DNA of 64,000 nt from Flagellimonas okinawensis. Lineage in GTDB: Bacteria; Bacteroidota; Bacteroidia; Flavobacteriales; Flavobacteriaceae. Where the stretch lies: the NCBI RefSeq assembly GCF_029194005.1, contig NZ_JARFVA010000006.1, forward strand, positions 124,001 to 188,000, in the 5' to 3' direction. Under the pieces are notes generated by a model, which did not search any database, was not told where the DNA came from, and saw only the letters and a list, made by a program, of their open reading frames with translations. The position numbers were made by a program, and so were the translations under genes. Positions 36,012 to 45,934 of this stretch are shown in pieces. The stretch's first letter is position 1; every line of letters begins with the position of its first letter.

Positions 36012-36938
36012 TTATTTTATTTTTGATGCCAATAGGTACAGTACGGCCATACGTACGGCCACACCGTTCTCTACCTGATGCAATATTATGGATTGATCGG
36101 AATCCGCAACATCAGTGGTAATCTCAACCCCCCGATTGATCGGGCCCGGGTGCATGATAACAATCTGCTTGTCCAGACTGTTCAAGAGTTCTTTGTTCAC
36201 ACCAAACTGCTGGGTGTATTCACGTGTTGAAGGAAAGTAGCTGATATCCATCCTTTCATTCTGTACACGGAGCATATTGGCCACATCGCACCATTCCAAT
36301 GCCTTTCGCAAATTGGTCTCCACTCCAACTCCCAAGGATTCAATATGCCTGGGTATCAACGTCTTTGGACCACAAACCTTTACATTGGCACCTTGTAATT
36401 TCAGTGCAAAAATATTGGACAGGGCCACACGGGAATGGAGGATATCACCCACGATGACCACGTTCTTCCCTCCCACATCGCCTAATTTTTCGCGAATCGA
36501 AAAGGAGTCCAATAAAGCTTGTGTAGGGTGTTCGTGTGCACCGTCCCCCGCATTTACAATAGAGGCCTTTACATGTTGGGACAAGAATATACCTGCTCCA
36601 GGATTAGGGTGGCGCATCACCACCATATCCACTTTCATGGACAGGATATTGTTTACCGTATCAATGAGGGTCTCGCCCTTTTTTACCGAAGATTGCCCAG
36701 CGGAAAAATTCACCACATCGGCAGAAAGCCGCTTTTCGGCCAGCTCAAAAGAAAGTTTTGTGCGTGTACTGTTCTCGAAAAAAATATTGGCTATGGTAAT
36801 ATCCCTTAAGGTAGGCACTTTTTTGATAGATCGGTTGATCACTTCCTTAAAGTGATCTGCCGTTTCAAAAATGAGCGATATATCCTTTTTGTTCAGATAC
36901 TTGATTCCCAACAAATGATTTACACTTAACTCGCTCAT
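36012..36938 (-). CDS. pyrB: Aspartate carbamoyltransferase, catalytic chain
   Basis: 308 residues. It forms N-carbamoyl-aspartate, the first committed step of pyrimidine synthesis. The carbamoyl-phosphate motif STRT is at residues 57-60 (FFENSTRTKLSF), with HPTQALLDS and the loop MRHPNPGAG also present. No pyrI regulatory chain is seen beside it. It follows pyrR by 6 nt, so PyrR very likely controls it. Confidence 0.95.
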   Translation of the reverse strand: MSELSVNHLLGIKYLNKKDISLIFETADHFKEVINRSIKKVPTLRDITIANIFFENSTRTKLSFELAEKRLSADVVNFSAGQSSVKKGETLIDTVNNILSMKVDMVVMRHPNPGAGIFLSQHVKASIVNAGDGAHEHPTQALLDSFSIREKLGDVGGKNVVIVGDILHSRVALSNIFALKLQGANVKVCGPKTLIPRHIESLGVGVETNLRKALEWCDVANMLRVQNERMDISYFPSTREYTQQFGVNKELLNSLDKQIVIMHPGPINRGVEITTDVADSDQSIILHQVENGVAVRMAVLYLLASKIK

Positions 36939-36944
36939 CCGTTA

Positions 36945-37481
36945 TTATTTGCTTATTAAATAAACTTTGTCCTCACCATCGTTCTCTTCCCACATTACCT
37001 TCACTTTCTCTTCATTTATGGCATCCACTTGCCTACCGCGGTAGGTTGGTTGAATCGGAAGGTGCCTACTAAAACGCCTATCGATCAAGGTCAATAGCTC
37101 TATGTTGCTAGGTCTTCCAAAAGATTGAATGGCCGTTAATGCCGCCCTGATACTCCTGCCTGTGTACAGTACATCATCAATGAACACCACTTTTTTATCC
37201 TCTACCAAAAAATTCATTTGTGTAGAATTGGCCTTCAGGATTTCCCCTCTTCCAAAATCGTCCCTAAAAAATGTGATGTCAAGAAAACCAAGATCAATGT
37301 GCTTGATCTTATATTCCTTTTTTAGAATTTTCACCAACCTTTCCGCCAAAAAAACACCTCTGGGCTGAATACCGATCAAAGCGGTATTGGTAAAATCCAG
37401 ATGGTTTTCCATTAGCTGACAGGCCAACCGGTGCAGTATGATGTTGATTTCCTTTGAAGTAAGCAGAACTTTTTGACTCAT
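36945..37481 (-). CDS. pyrR: PyrR regulator/uracil phosphoribosyltransferase
   Basis: 178 residues from the ATG at 37481 (MSQKVLLTSKEI); an upstream in-frame Met at 37523 would lie within the promoter and is rejected. PyrR senses UMP/UTP and in many bacteria binds pyr mRNA to control attenuation, with weak UPRTase activity. The PRPP-binding motif VVFIDDVLYTGRSIRAAL and the GIQPRG loop are intact. A perfect -7 box sits 30 nt before the ATG. The 5' leader is too short for a PyrR hairpin, so any control must act elsewhere or by another route. Confidence 0.94.
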   Translation of the reverse strand: MSQKVLLTSKEINIILHRLACQLMENHLDFTNTALIGIQPRGVFLAERLVKILKKEYKIKHIDLGFLDITFFRDDFGRGEILKANSTQMNFLVEDKKVVFIDDVLYTGRSIRAALTAIQSFGRPSNIELLTLIDRRFSRHLPIQPTYRGRQVDAINEEKVKVMWEENDGEDKVYLISK

Positions 37482-37510
37482 AGGCTTTGTGCGACCAACT
37501 CGGTTGAATA

Positions 37511-37518
37511 CAAAAGTA
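37511..37518 (-). promoter_or_regulatory. -7 box of the pyrR-pyrB-rnz transcript
   Basis: Minus-strand TACTTTTG, a perfect TAnnTTTG box, about 30 nt before the pyrR start. No TTTG is seen at the -33 position. It lies downstream of the hairpin at 37546-37577, so that hairpin is not part of the pyr leader. Confidence 0.5.
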
Positions 37519-37544
37519 AGCAATTCTTTAAAATGTTCGGGACA

Positions 37545-37577
37545 TAAAAAAGCCCCGACTGTTTCCAGCGGGGCTTT
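37545..37577 (-). terminator. Terminator of rpsA
   Basis: Minus-strand stem AAAGCCCCG (37577-37569) pairing with CGGGGCTTT (37557-37549), 11-nt loop, followed by a T-run. It lies about 20 nt after the rpsA stop and separates rpsA from pyrR. Confidence 0.9.
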
Positions 37578-37596
37578 GTATCATTGAAAAGTCTGA

Positions 37597-39435
37597 TTAC
37601 TTTTTCTTGGAATCAGCTTCCATTTTGTCTTTCAATGCTTGCAATGCGGAGTTGGCATCCCCAAGGGTCGGAGCAGCTTCATCGGATGATGCGGCTCTTT
37701 TCTTGGCAGCAGCTTTCACATTTCTGTCCTCTTGCTCTCTAAAGATTGCAGTGTGGCTTGCCACAACTCTCTTGAAATCTTTGTTGAACTCGATGATCTT
37801 GAATTCGGCCTCTTCTCCTTTAACGAGTTTTTTACCGTCTTCTTTTTCCATGTGGCGTTGTGGAACAAACCCAACGATGTCCTCGTTGAAGTTGATAGTA
37901 GCTCCTTTATCAACAACTTCTGCAATTGCGGCTTTGTGAATTGTTCCTTCAGCAAACTCCTCGGAGTATTTGTCCCAAGGGTTCTCTGTGGTCTGTTTAT
38001 GACCTAGGCTCAATTTACGCCCTTCAACATCCAGCTCCAATACTTCCACTTCCAAGGTATCACCAACGGCAACAAACTCGGATGGGTGCTTGATTTTCTT
38101 GGTCCAAGATAGATCGGAGATATAGATCAAACCGTCGATTCCTTCTTCCAACTCTACGAATACACCAAAGTTGGTAAAGTTTCTAACGATTCCTTTATGT
38201 CTTGATCCAACTGGATATTTAGAAGTGATATCGGTCCATGGGTCAGGAGTCAATTGCTTGATACCCAACGACATTTTACGATCCTCTCTATCCAAGGTCA
38301 ATACAACGGCTTCAACCTCATCACCAACATTTACGAAATCTTGGGCAGATCTAAGGTGAGTGCTCCAAGACATTTCTGAAACGTGAATCAGACCTTCAAC
38401 GCCATCGGCAACTTCGATAAATGCACCGTAATCAGCGATCACAACTACCTTACCTTTTACTTTGTCACCAACTTTGATCTCATCACCAAGGGCATCCCAT
38501 GGGTGTTTCTCCAATTGCTTAAGACCCAACTGAATTCTTGACTTGTTATCATCGAAATCAAGGATAACAACGTTCAATTTCTGATCTAGGTCCACAACCT
38601 CGTTCGGGTGGTTGATTCGGCTCCAGGAAAGGTCGGTAATGTGTACCAATCCATCCACACCTCCAAGGTCGATAAATACCCCGTAAGATGTAATGTTCTT
38701 GACCACACCTTCCAATACTTGACCTTTTTCCAATTGGCCAATGATCTCTTTTTTCTGCTCTTCGATATCCGCTTCGATCAAAGCTTTGTGAGATACCACT
38801 ACGTTCTTGAACTCGTGGTTGATCTTAACTACTTTGAACTCCATGGTCTTACCTACGTACTGATCGTAATCACGGATAGGTTTCACATCGATTTGAGAAC
38901 CTGGCAAGAATGCCTCGATTCCGAATACGTCAACGATCATACCACCTTTGGTACGACATTTTACGAATCCAGTTACGATTTCCTCTTTGTCATGGGCATT
39001 GTTTACACGCTCCCACGCCTTAATGGTTCTAGCTTTTCTGTGGGACAATACCAATTGACCGGTCTTGTCTTCACGGATATCTATAAGTACCTCTACTTTA
39101 TCACCAACTTTTAGATCGGGATTGTAACGGAACTCATTCAAGGAAATTACACCTTCGGACTTGGCATTGATGTCAATGATGGCCTCACGGTCGGTCATGT
39201 GAACAACTTCTCCTTCCACTACTTCCTCATCGGCAGTGTCCACAAAGTTTTCCTCTACAAGTGTTTCGAATTCCTTAAGCTTGTTGTCGTCAACGCGCTC
39301 GATTCCTTCTTCGTACTTATCCCAATCAAAATTTTCAAGAAATTCCTGAGGGTCTTGCTCGGGCTGTTTTGCTTCTTTTACTACTGGTGCTGCGGCAGTT
39401 TCTTCTACCTCAACGTTTTGTTTTTCTTCAGCCAT
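37597..39435 (-). CDS. rpsA: 30S ribosomal protein S1
   Basis: 612 residues from the ATG at 39435 (MAEEKQNVEVEE). S1 binds mRNA on the 30S subunit and helps initiation, important in a phylum with few Shine-Dalgarno sequences. An acidic N-terminal tail of about 65 residues precedes repeated S1/OB domains, seen from the recurring G-V(F)ID-G-L-H-SDLSW type signature, e.g. YGVFIDLGGVDGLVHITDLSW and FGVFVELEEGIDGLIYI. The C-terminus is Lys- and Ala-rich. An in-frame upstream Met at 39483 is unlikely. A perfect promoter and about 115 nt of leader lie upstream. Confidence 0.95.
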   Translation of the reverse strand: MAEEKQNVEVEETAAAPVVKEAKQPEQDPQEFLENFDWDKYEEGIERVDDNKLKEFETLVEENFVDTADEEVVEGEVVHMTDREAIIDINAKSEGVISLNEFRYNPDLKVGDKVEVLIDIREDKTGQLVLSHRKARTIKAWERVNNAHDKEEIVTGFVKCRTKGGMIVDVFGIEAFLPGSQIDVKPIRDYDQYVGKTMEFKVVKINHEFKNVVVSHKALIEADIEEQKKEIIGQLEKGQVLEGVVKNITSYGVFIDLGGVDGLVHITDLSWSRINHPNEVVDLDQKLNVVILDFDDNKSRIQLGLKQLEKHPWDALGDEIKVGDKVKGKVVVIADYGAFIEVADGVEGLIHVSEMSWSTHLRSAQDFVNVGDEVEAVVLTLDREDRKMSLGIKQLTPDPWTDITSKYPVGSRHKGIVRNFTNFGVFVELEEGIDGLIYISDLSWTKKIKHPSEFVAVGDTLEVEVLELDVEGRKLSLGHKQTTENPWDKYSEEFAEGTIHKAAIAEVVDKGATINFNEDIVGFVPQRHMEKEDGKKLVKGEEAEFKIIEFNKDFKRVVASHTAIFREQEDRNVKAAAKKRAASSDEAAPTLGDANSALQALKDKMEADSKKK

Positions 39436-39555
39436 GCTTTGCTGATTAAAATTTGTATTCCACGTTTTACAAGAGTTGAACAATTACCGCGGAAGTGGTT
39501 TTAAATTGATTTTCTAAATTCCCTTTTTTCTCTTGCCTCCTTGCTAAAAGGGGTG

Positions 39556-39586
39556 CAAAAATACAATTAAATTATTGATATACAAA
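39556..39586 (-). promoter_or_regulatory. Promoter of rpsA
   Basis: Minus strand: TTTG (39586-39583), exactly 19 nt, then TATTTTTG (39563-39556), a perfect Bacteroidota promoter. The start site would leave a leader of about 115 nt before the rpsA ATG, long enough for autoregulation, though no structure was tested. Confidence 0.8.
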
Positions 39587-39695
39587 GTATAAAATCAAGG
39601 TTTGCACAAAAAAAGTATTACAATTATTTAATGGCAAATTATGGACAGATTGCCTATCTTGAAACTTCTAATTGTTAACTGTAAAAAATACCATT

Positions 39696-40076
39696 ATGAG
39701 TGTAAAGGCAAAGTATCAACCTGTACTAGATCTAGGTGAGGAATTGGAAGTCAAAAACGGTGATGTAAATGTTGAGGGCGACATTTTGAAGATAAAGGGA
39801 ATGACCAAGACCCAATACGAAAAGAACCTGTTGTGGGACAAGATCAAGGAGATCGGAGGGGAAAAACCCACCGATATTAAAGCAAACATAACTGTGGAGG
39901 ACGAGTCCGTTTACCACAGGCATACGGTCAAGAGTGGAGAGTCGTTGAGCAAGATCGCGAAGCATTATTATGGCGACCCCATGAAGTACACCAAGATTTT
40001 TGATGCGAATACCAATATCCTGAAGGATCCGAACGTGATCCATCCCGATCAGGTATTGGTAATTCCTAATTTATAA
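39696..40076 (+). CDS. BON-LysM protein, Kbp/YgaU-like
   Basis: 126 residues from the ATG at 39696 (MSVKAKYQPVLDLGEEL); an in-frame TTG upstream is less likely. The first half resembles a BON domain (VNVEGDILKIKGMTKT), the second is a LysM domain (about 74-125, YHRHTVKSGESLSKIAKHYYG ... PDQVLVIPNL). The arrangement matches E. coli Kbp (YgaU), a cytoplasmic potassium-binding protein. No signal peptide is present, which argues against cell-wall binding. It is transcribed away from rpsA and ends at a terminator. Confidence 0.87.
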   Translation: MSVKAKYQPVLDLGEELEVKNGDVNVEGDILKIKGMTKTQYEKNLLWDKIKEIGGEKPTDIKANITVEDESVYHRHTVKSGESLSKIAKHYYGDPMKYTKIFDANTNILKDPNVIHPDQVLVIPNL

Positions 40077-40121
40077 CATCGGTCAGTCCGTTCCCAGCCG
40101 GGAGCGAGTTGGCAAAATAAC

Positions 40122-40148
40122 AAAAGGCGTCCCATGGGCGCCTTTTTG
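40122..40148 (+). terminator. Terminator after the BON-LysM gene
   Basis: AAAAGGCG (40122-40129) pairs with CGCCTTTT (40139-40146), with an inner CCCATGGG palindrome that can extend the stem, then T residues. It lies 45 nt after the stop. Confidence 0.8.
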
Positions 40149-40241
40149 ATTATGAAAGATTATCATAATTAATGTAAGGCGTCCAAATTATAACCGACAT
40201 TCCTAGGGGTTAGTAGGCACAAGAAACCAAAACAAGAAAGT

Positions 40242-41369
40242 ATGCACATATCAAAACGAACAACCTTGAAAAATTCAATCCTATTTATTTTACCTATTGC
40301 TTTATTGTTGTACAGTTGTGGCAATTCACAAACAAAAACCCCTGTGAACAACCAAGACCTTGCTGAAACAAATATTGCAAAATCACAATCAGAACTGATC
40401 TTTGAGCATACAAAGGTATTCCCTGACAATACCCAACTCGCCTTTGCTTTTATTGAAAATGGCAAAGTCAAGTTCTACGGTGTAGAAAAAAGGAACGACA
40501 CCATATTTACCGTTCAAAATCAACAAAATGCTTTTGAAATTGGTTCCATAACCAAAGTATTCACTAGTACACTTCTTGCGGATTTTGTTCTGGAAAACAA
40601 GGTAGAACTTGAAGATCCTATAAACCCATTCTATGATGTTGAGTTCAAAAATGGCCAAGAGATTACTTTTAAAACCTTGGCAAACCATACTTCTGGCCTG
40701 CCTCGCATGCCCTCGAACCTTGACTTTGACATTAGTAACCTAGACCCATTTTCCAGTTACGATGTAGACCAACTTGAATATTACTTGAGCAATGAAATGG
40801 ATTTGTCCTTTGATGAGGATGGCACATATGAGTATTCAAATGTAGGAGCTGGACTTTTGGGCCATACCTTATCAAAGATTGGAAAACAGCCATTGAACCA
40901 ATTGTTCCAAGAAAGAATATTCTTAAAATATAATATGCCCAACAGCACGATCGGCAGCGAAAATGTATCCGTATTTTTGGTCCAAGGACAAAGTCCCGAG
41001 GGGAAACCGGTACAGAATTGGAATTTGGCCTCGCTGTCGGGTGCAGGGGATTTAATTTCTACAGTGGAAGATCTATCCGAATTTGCTTTGGCACAATTTG
41101 AAAATGACAACAAAACTTTGGCCTTGACCAGAACCGTGACGCATACTATGAGCGAAACTTCCAGTATTGGTTTGGGATGGCACATGCGAAAAGGGCCATC
41201 TGGCGAAAATTGGATTTGGCACAATGGTGGAACAGGGGGTTATACGTCCTGTATGGTCATGGATACGGATAATAAAAATGGGGTGATTATTCTTTCCAAC
41301 GTTTCCGCGCTTGGTGACCCAATGATACACATTGACGAACTTTGCTTTGAACTTATGGGCGCACTTTAG
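40242..41369 (+). CDS. Serine hydrolase lipoprotein, class C beta-lactamase fold
   Basis: 375 residues. Lipoprotein signal with a lipobox at LLYSC (Cys26). The penicillin-binding/beta-lactamase-like active site is complete: Ser102-x-x-Lys105 (GSITK), Tyr198-Ser-Asn200 (EYSNVG) and the third-motif-like HNGGTGG. This family includes class C beta-lactamases, D-aminopeptidases, esterases and PBP4-type peptidases, so an antibiotic-hydrolysing role cannot be claimed. Likely attached to the outer or inner membrane facing the periplasm. It stands alone between the LysM terminator and the convergent cmk gene. Confidence 0.88.
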   Translation: MHISKRTTLKNSILFILPIALLLYSCGNSQTKTPVNNQDLAETNIAKSQSELIFEHTKVFPDNTQLAFAFIENGKVKFYGVEKRNDTIFTVQNQQNAFEIGSITKVFTSTLLADFVLENKVELEDPINPFYDVEFKNGQEITFKTLANHTSGLPRMPSNLDFDISNLDPFSSYDVDQLEYYLSNEMDLSFDEDGTYEYSNVGAGLLGHTLSKIGKQPLNQLFQERIFLKYNMPNSTIGSENVSVFLVQGQSPEGKPVQNWNLASLSGAGDLISTVEDLSEFALAQFENDNKTLALTRTVTHTMSETSSIGLGWHMRKGPSGENWIWHNGGTGGYTSCMVMDTDNKNGVIILSNVSALGDPMIHIDELCFELMGAL

Positions 41370-41394
41370 ACCAATCAATCCAAGGCCGTTCTGA

Positions 41395-42096
41395 TTATCC
41401 TTTGCTCTTCGCGATTACCCGTTGGGAAAAGTCATAAATACGTTCAAACTGCTCTTCCAGCCCCATATCACTGTTATCAAATTCAATGGCGTCTTTGGCC
41501 CTGGTCAGCGGTGAAATTGTCCGTGTTGAATCGATACGATCGCGCTCTTCCACATTTTTCAATACTTGGGCATAGGTCACTTCCTCACCCTTTTCCAAGA
41601 GCTCTTTATATCTGCGTGCAGCTCGGGTCTCGGGAGAAGCGGTCATGAACAGTTTCAACTCCGCATCGGGAAAAACCACGGTGCCAATGTCACGACCATC
41701 CATAACAATGCCCTTGTCCTTACCCATTTCTTGTTGTATTTTGACCAGCTTTTCCCTGACTTCCTTAATGGCGGCTACCTTGCTTACAAAACCTGAAACA
41801 CGCATCGATCGAATTTCCCGTTCAACATTTTCATCGTTCAAAAACATATCGGAACGACCGGTTTCTTCATTGGGAACAAAGCTTAGATGCACATCGGATA
41901 GTTTCCCTATCAAGGTCGGTTCATCCACTTCCCCTTTATCGTTGATTGCCCCTTGTTGCAAGGCAAACAACGTTACCGCTCGGTACATGGCACCGGTATC
42001 CACATAAATATAGTTCAAGGTCGATGCCAACCTTTTGGCTATGGTACTCTTTCCAGTGGAGGAGTATCCATCAATTGCTATCGTTATTTTTCCCAT
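41395..42096 (-). CDS. cmk: Cytidylate kinase
   Basis: 233 residues. It phosphorylates CMP and dCMP. The P-loop GYSSTGKST is at residues 10-18 and the substrate region MDGRDIGTVVFPDAELKLFMTAS is standard. The genomic neighbour on the same strand is lon, 49 nt upstream; no promoter was identified between them, so they may share a transcript. Confidence 0.95.
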   Translation of the reverse strand: MGKITIAIDGYSSTGKSTIAKRLASTLNYIYVDTGAMYRAVTLFALQQGAINDKGEVDEPTLIGKLSDVHLSFVPNEETGRSDMFLNDENVEREIRSMRVSGFVSKVAAIKEVREKLVKIQQEMGKDKGIVMDGRDIGTVVFPDAELKLFMTASPETRAARRYKELLEKGEEVTYAQVLKNVEERDRIDSTRTISPLTRAKDAIEFDNSDMGLEEQFERIYDFSQRVIAKSKG

Positions 42097-42145
42097 ACAC
42101 CAAAAATAGGCAGAAAAGACATTATCGAATTATGACATGTGTCAG

Positions 42146-44596
42146 CTACAGCGTTTTCGCATTTTTAACTTTCTGCTTGGTTATGGCCAGGTCAATGACC
42201 TCGCTCATATCCGTTACATAATGGAAGGTAAGTCCTTTCAAGTATTCCTCTTTTATTTCCTCAATGTCCTTTTTGTTGTCGGCACATAGAATAATCTCTT
42301 TGATACGGGCCCTTTTGGCTGCAAGTATTTTTTCCTTGATCCCACCAACGGGCAGTACCTTGCCCCTTAGGGTAATCTCTCCTGTCATGGCCAAACTTTT
42401 CTTCACCTTGCGCTGGGTAAATAGAGAAACCAATGAAGTCAACATGGTGATACCTGCACTCGGACCATCTTTGGGCGTTGCACCTTCCGGAACGTGAATA
42501 TGTACATTGTACTTGTCGAACACATTGGAATCGATACCGTATTCATCGGCATTGGACTTAATGTATTCCATGGCAATAGTTGCCGATTCTTTCATGACCT
42601 TACCCAGGTTACCGGTGATGTTCATGGTACCTTTTCCTTTGGACAGAATGGATTCAATGAACAGTATATCACCCCCTACACTGGTCCAGGCCAACCCTGT
42701 CACCACTCCGGCAACATCGTTGTTTTCGTATTTGTCCCGCTCCAATCGGGCTGGTCCTAAAATTTCCTCAATATTTTCGTTGGTCAAGGTAACGTTGTAC
42801 TCTTCCTCCATGGCGATGGATTTGGCAGCGTACCTTACCACTTTGGCTATCTGTTTTTCCAAGCTTCTTACGCCGGATTCCCGGGTATAGCCCTCAACAA
42901 TTTTTTCTAGTTGGCGTTTACCTATCTTGAGGTCCTTTTTGGAAAGTCCATGCTCCTCCAACTGCTTGGGCAACAAGTGTCGTTTGGCAATCTCTACTTT
43001 TTCCTCTATGGTATATCCAGTCACATTGATAATCTCCATTCGGTCTCGCAGCGCAGGCTGAATGGTGGATAGATTGTTGGCAGTGGCAATGAACATGACT
43101 TTGGACAGATCATAGCCCATTTCCAGGAAATTGTCATGGAACTCGCTGTTCTGCTCTGGGTCCAGTACCTCCAACATAGCAGAGGATGGATCACCTTGAT
43201 GACTGCTGGCCAGTTTATCTATCTCGTCCAAAATGAATACCGGGTTAGATGTACCTGCCTTCTTCAAGCTTTGAATGATCCTACCTGGCATCGCGCCGAT
43301 ATAGGTTTTACGGTGTCCCCGGATTTCCGCCTCATCACGCAATCCTCCTAAGGACATGCGTACGTACTCCCTGCCGAGGGCCTCGGCCACGGATTTCCCC
43401 AAAGAGGTCTTACCTACTCCCGGAGGTCCATACAAACAAAGGATCGGTGATTTCATATCGTTCCTCAATTTCAGGACCGCCAAATATTCTATAATCCGAC
43501 GCTTTACGTCTTCCAGCCCATAATGGTCCCTGTCCAGTATCTGTTGTGCGCGCTTAAGATCAAACTTATCCTTGGAAAACTCGTTCCAGGGCAAATCCAA
43601 CATCAGGTCCAGATAATTCCTTTGTATGGAGTATTCGGCCACTTGTGGGTTCATCCGTTGCATCTTGGAAAGTTCCTTTTCAAAATGCTCTTGAACTTTT
43701 TTACTCCATTTTTTCTTTTTCGCCTTTTCGCTCATTTCGTCCACCTCTTCTTCATATGAGAGTCCTCCAAGTTCCTCTTGGATGGTCTTCATCTGTTGGT
43801 GAAGGAAATATTCGCGTTGTTGCTGGTCCATATCACTACGCACCTTGCTCTGTATGTCATTGCGAAGTTCCAGCTTTTGAAGTTCCATGTTCATGTACTT
43901 CAAGGTGGCCAATGCCCTCTCCTGTAAATTGGGCATCTCCAAAAGTTGTTGCTTCTCACTAACGGTAAGATTGAGGTTGGAGGAAACAAAATTGATCAGA
44001 AACGAATTGCTCTGGATATTTTTGATGGCAAAAGTGGCCTCGCTCGGAATGTTCGGATTGTCCTTGATAATCTTAAAAGCAAGCTCCTTGATGGAATCTA
44101 TGATAGCCTCGAACTCCGTGCTCTTTTCGTCTGGACGTTGTTCCGATGCCTCACTCACCTTTGCGGTCATATATGGCTTCTCGGTCAGGATGGCATCTAT
44201 CTTGAACCTCTTTTTTCCTTGTATGATAACAGTGGTATTACCATCGGGCATCTGTAATACCCTTAAGATACGGGCCACTGTACCCATGGTATTGATATCC
44301 TCCGGACCGGGGTTTTCCACACTCTCGTCCTTTTGGGCTACCACACCAATGGTCTTGGTGCCATTATTGGCATCCTTGATCAAATTGATGGACTTGTCCC
44401 TCCCGGCAGTGATGGGAATAACCACACCAGGGAACAATACCGTATTTCTCAAGGGAAGTACCGGCAAAGTCTCCGGTAAGCTCTCCTTGTTCATCTGTTC
44501 TTCGTCCTCAGGGGTCAATAACGGTATCAATTCCGCATCTTCATCCAATCCCTGTAGGTCTATATTGTCAAATTTGGTAATTTTCATCTCTCCCAT
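42146..44596 (-). CDS. lon: ATP-dependent Lon protease
   Basis: 816 residues. It degrades misfolded and regulatory proteins in the cytoplasm. The N-terminal LON domain (about 40-240), AAA+ module with Walker [10 protein letters not shown], and C-terminal protease domain are all present. The catalytic pair is Ser713 in [10 protein letters not shown] and Lys756 in GGIKEKIL. The start is at Met1 or Met4 (44587). It is divergent from the ECF sigma gene across 217 bp. Confidence 0.97.
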   Translation of the reverse strand: MGEMKITKFDNIDLQGLDEDAELIPLLTPEDEEQMNKESLPETLPVLPLRNTVLFPGVVIPITAGRDKSINLIKDANNGTKTIGVVAQKDESVENPGPEDINTMGTVARILRVLQMPDGNTTVIIQGKKRFKIDAILTEKPYMTAKVSEASEQRPDEKSTEFEAIIDSIKELAFKIIKDNPNIPSEATFAIKNIQSNSFLINFVSSNLNLTVSEKQQLLEMPNLQERALATLKYMNMELQKLELRNDIQSKVRSDMDQQQREYFLHQQMKTIQEELGGLSYEEEVDEMSEKAKKKKWSKKVQEHFEKELSKMQRMNPQVAEYSIQRNYLDLMLDLPWNEFSKDKFDLKRAQQILDRDHYGLEDVKRRIIEYLAVLKLRNDMKSPILCLYGPPGVGKTSLGKSVAEALGREYVRMSLGGLRDEAEIRGHRKTYIGAMPGRIIQSLKKAGTSNPVFILDEIDKLASSHQGDPSSAMLEVLDPEQNSEFHDNFLEMGYDLSKVMFIATANNLSTIQPALRDRMEIINVTGYTIEEKVEIAKRHLLPKQLEEHGLSKKDLKIGKRQLEKIVEGYTRESGVRSLEKQIAKVVRYAAKSIAMEEEYNVTLTNENIEEILGPARLERDKYENNDVAGVVTGLAWTSVGGDILFIESILSKGKGTMNITGNLGKVMKESATIAMEYIKSNADEYGIDSNVFDKYNVHIHVPEGATPKDGPSAGITMLTSLVSLFTQRKVKKSLAMTGEITLRGKVLPVGGIKEKILAAKRARIKEIILCADNKKDIEEIKEEYLKGLTFHYVTDMSEVIDLAITKQKVKNAKTL

Positions 44597-44813
44597 ATCA
44601 TCTTTTCGGTCATTTTGTCAGAGTTGACATCCGACCAACATTTTTATTCTACTCACATACCTTCACAAATCCCTATAAATCAATATTTATAACGGCTCAA
44701 AGGCTAATTCTCACCCATTAATTGGCAATTCCTGTGCCATTAAAAATCAAATTTTAAGAAAAAAGTGTAACAAATGGTAAATTGGGTAATCTATAAGACA
44801 AATCAATCATTTT

Positions 44814-45371
44814 TTGAGCCAACAAAATGAACATATTGATACACTGCTCGAATTGTGCAAGCAGGGGAAACAGAGCGCACAGCTAGAGATTTACAACCGC
44901 TATTACAAAGCGATGTACAACACCGCCCTTAGGATTGTAAAACATACAGCTGAAGCCGAAGATGTGATGCAGGAATCGTTCCTGAGCGCATTCACCAAAC
45001 TGCATACCTTTAAAGGGGACGTCACCTTCGGGGCATGGTTGAAGCGGATTGTGATCAATAACAGTATCTATCATTACAATAAGCAGCAAAAAAAACGTGC
45101 TGTTGACCTGGATGATGTAATGTACAAGGTCGAAGACAATGATGCAGTTGCTTCGGATGGAAATGGTTATACGGAACTGAAGGCTCAAAAAGTGATGGAA
45201 GCCATGAAAAATTTGAAAGACAATTACAGAGTTTCTTTGACCTTACATTTGATCGAAGGATACGATTACGAAGAAATAGGAGAAATAATGAACATTAGCT
45301 ATGCTAATTGTAGAACCATGATTTCGAGGGCCAAACAAAGCCTGAGAAAAAAGTTGACCGTAAATGTTTAG
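44814..45371 (+). CDS. ECF RNA polymerase sigma factor
   Basis: 185 residues from TTG 44814 (SQQNEHIDTLLELCKQGKQS); no ATG lies at the expected start. Region 2 shows LEIYNRYYKAMYNTALRIV and AEDVMQESFLSAF; region 4 shows LHLIEGYDYEEIGEIMNIS and the recognition helix YANCRTMISRAKQSLRKKL. It is the first gene of a four-gene unit with an anti-sigma-like membrane protein 2 nt downstream and two surface-protein genes, so it probably controls an envelope response. Confidence 0.92.
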   Translation: MSQQNEHIDTLLELCKQGKQSAQLEIYNRYYKAMYNTALRIVKHTAEAEDVMQESFLSAFTKLHTFKGDVTFGAWLKRIVINNSIYHYNKQQKKRAVDLDDVMYKVEDNDAVASDGNGYTELKAQKVMEAMKNLKDNYRVSLTLHLIEGYDYEEIGEIMNISYANCRTMISRAKQSLRKKLTVNV

Positions 45372-45373
45372 TT

Positions 45374-45934
45374 ATGAAGAAGGATAATTTAGATCATCTG
45401 TTCGAGCGACTCCAAGGGGAGTTCGATGTGGAGGAACCACAGGGCGGACATCAGCAGCGATTTTTGGAAAAATTGAACAGGGAGAAAGGCACGATTACCA
45501 TGGGCAAGGCCAAAGTTTCCTGGTGGCGACCTTTGTCCATTGCCGCATCCATTGCCTTGGTAGTTCTTTTGGGCTATAAGGCCTTCGGACCAGGAGCGAG
45601 TATCAAACAGCAGGTCGTAAAAATAGCCCCCGAGGTATCACAGACAGAATTCTATTTTGCCAACCTTATCGAGGAACAAGTAGAGATCTTAAAAGATGAG
45701 AAGACCCCGGAAACGGCCCAATTGGTAGATGACACCTTGGTACAGTTGCAACGGTTGGACAAGGACTACCAATCCCTTGAGAGGGACTTGGTGAAAGGCG
45801 GGGACAGTAAGATTATCCTGAGTGCCATGATCACCAACTTCCAAACACGGATCGACCTATTGAAAGAAGTTTTGAGCCAAATTGAAAATATCAAGAATTT
45901 AAAAACACAGAATGATGAAAGCTTTACGATTTAA
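45374..45934 (+). CDS. Anti-sigma-factor-like single-pass membrane protein
   Basis: 186 residues. Basic-acidic N-terminal segment (about 1-48) in the cytoplasm, one membrane helix (about 52-70, PLSIAASIALVVLLGYKAF), and a periplasmic helical domain (about 85-180) with long acidic helices. The gene starts 2 nt after the ECF sigma gene, the usual placement for a membrane anti-sigma factor. No zinc anti-sigma HxxxCxxC motif is present, so binding to the sigma factor is inferred from position. The downstream gene overlaps it by 23 nt. Confidence 0.75.
   Translation: MKKDNLDHLFERLQGEFDVEEPQGGHQQRFLEKLNREKGTITMGKAKVSWWRPLSIAASIALVVLLGYKAFGPGASIKQQVVKIAPEVSQTEFYFANLIEEQVEILKDEKTPETAQLVDDTLVQLQRLDKDYQSLERDLVKGGDSKIILSAMITNFQTRIDLLKEVLSQIENIKNLKTQNDESFTI

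Noticed and set aside
37545..37577. PyrR attenuator hairpin before pyrR
   Set aside because: The hairpin lies upstream of the pyrR -7 box and directly after rpsA, so it is best read as the rpsA terminator.
40242..41369. Antibiotic-resistance beta-lactamase
   Set aside because: The SxxK, YSN and HxG motifs are shared by many esterases and peptidases, and nothing points to resistance.
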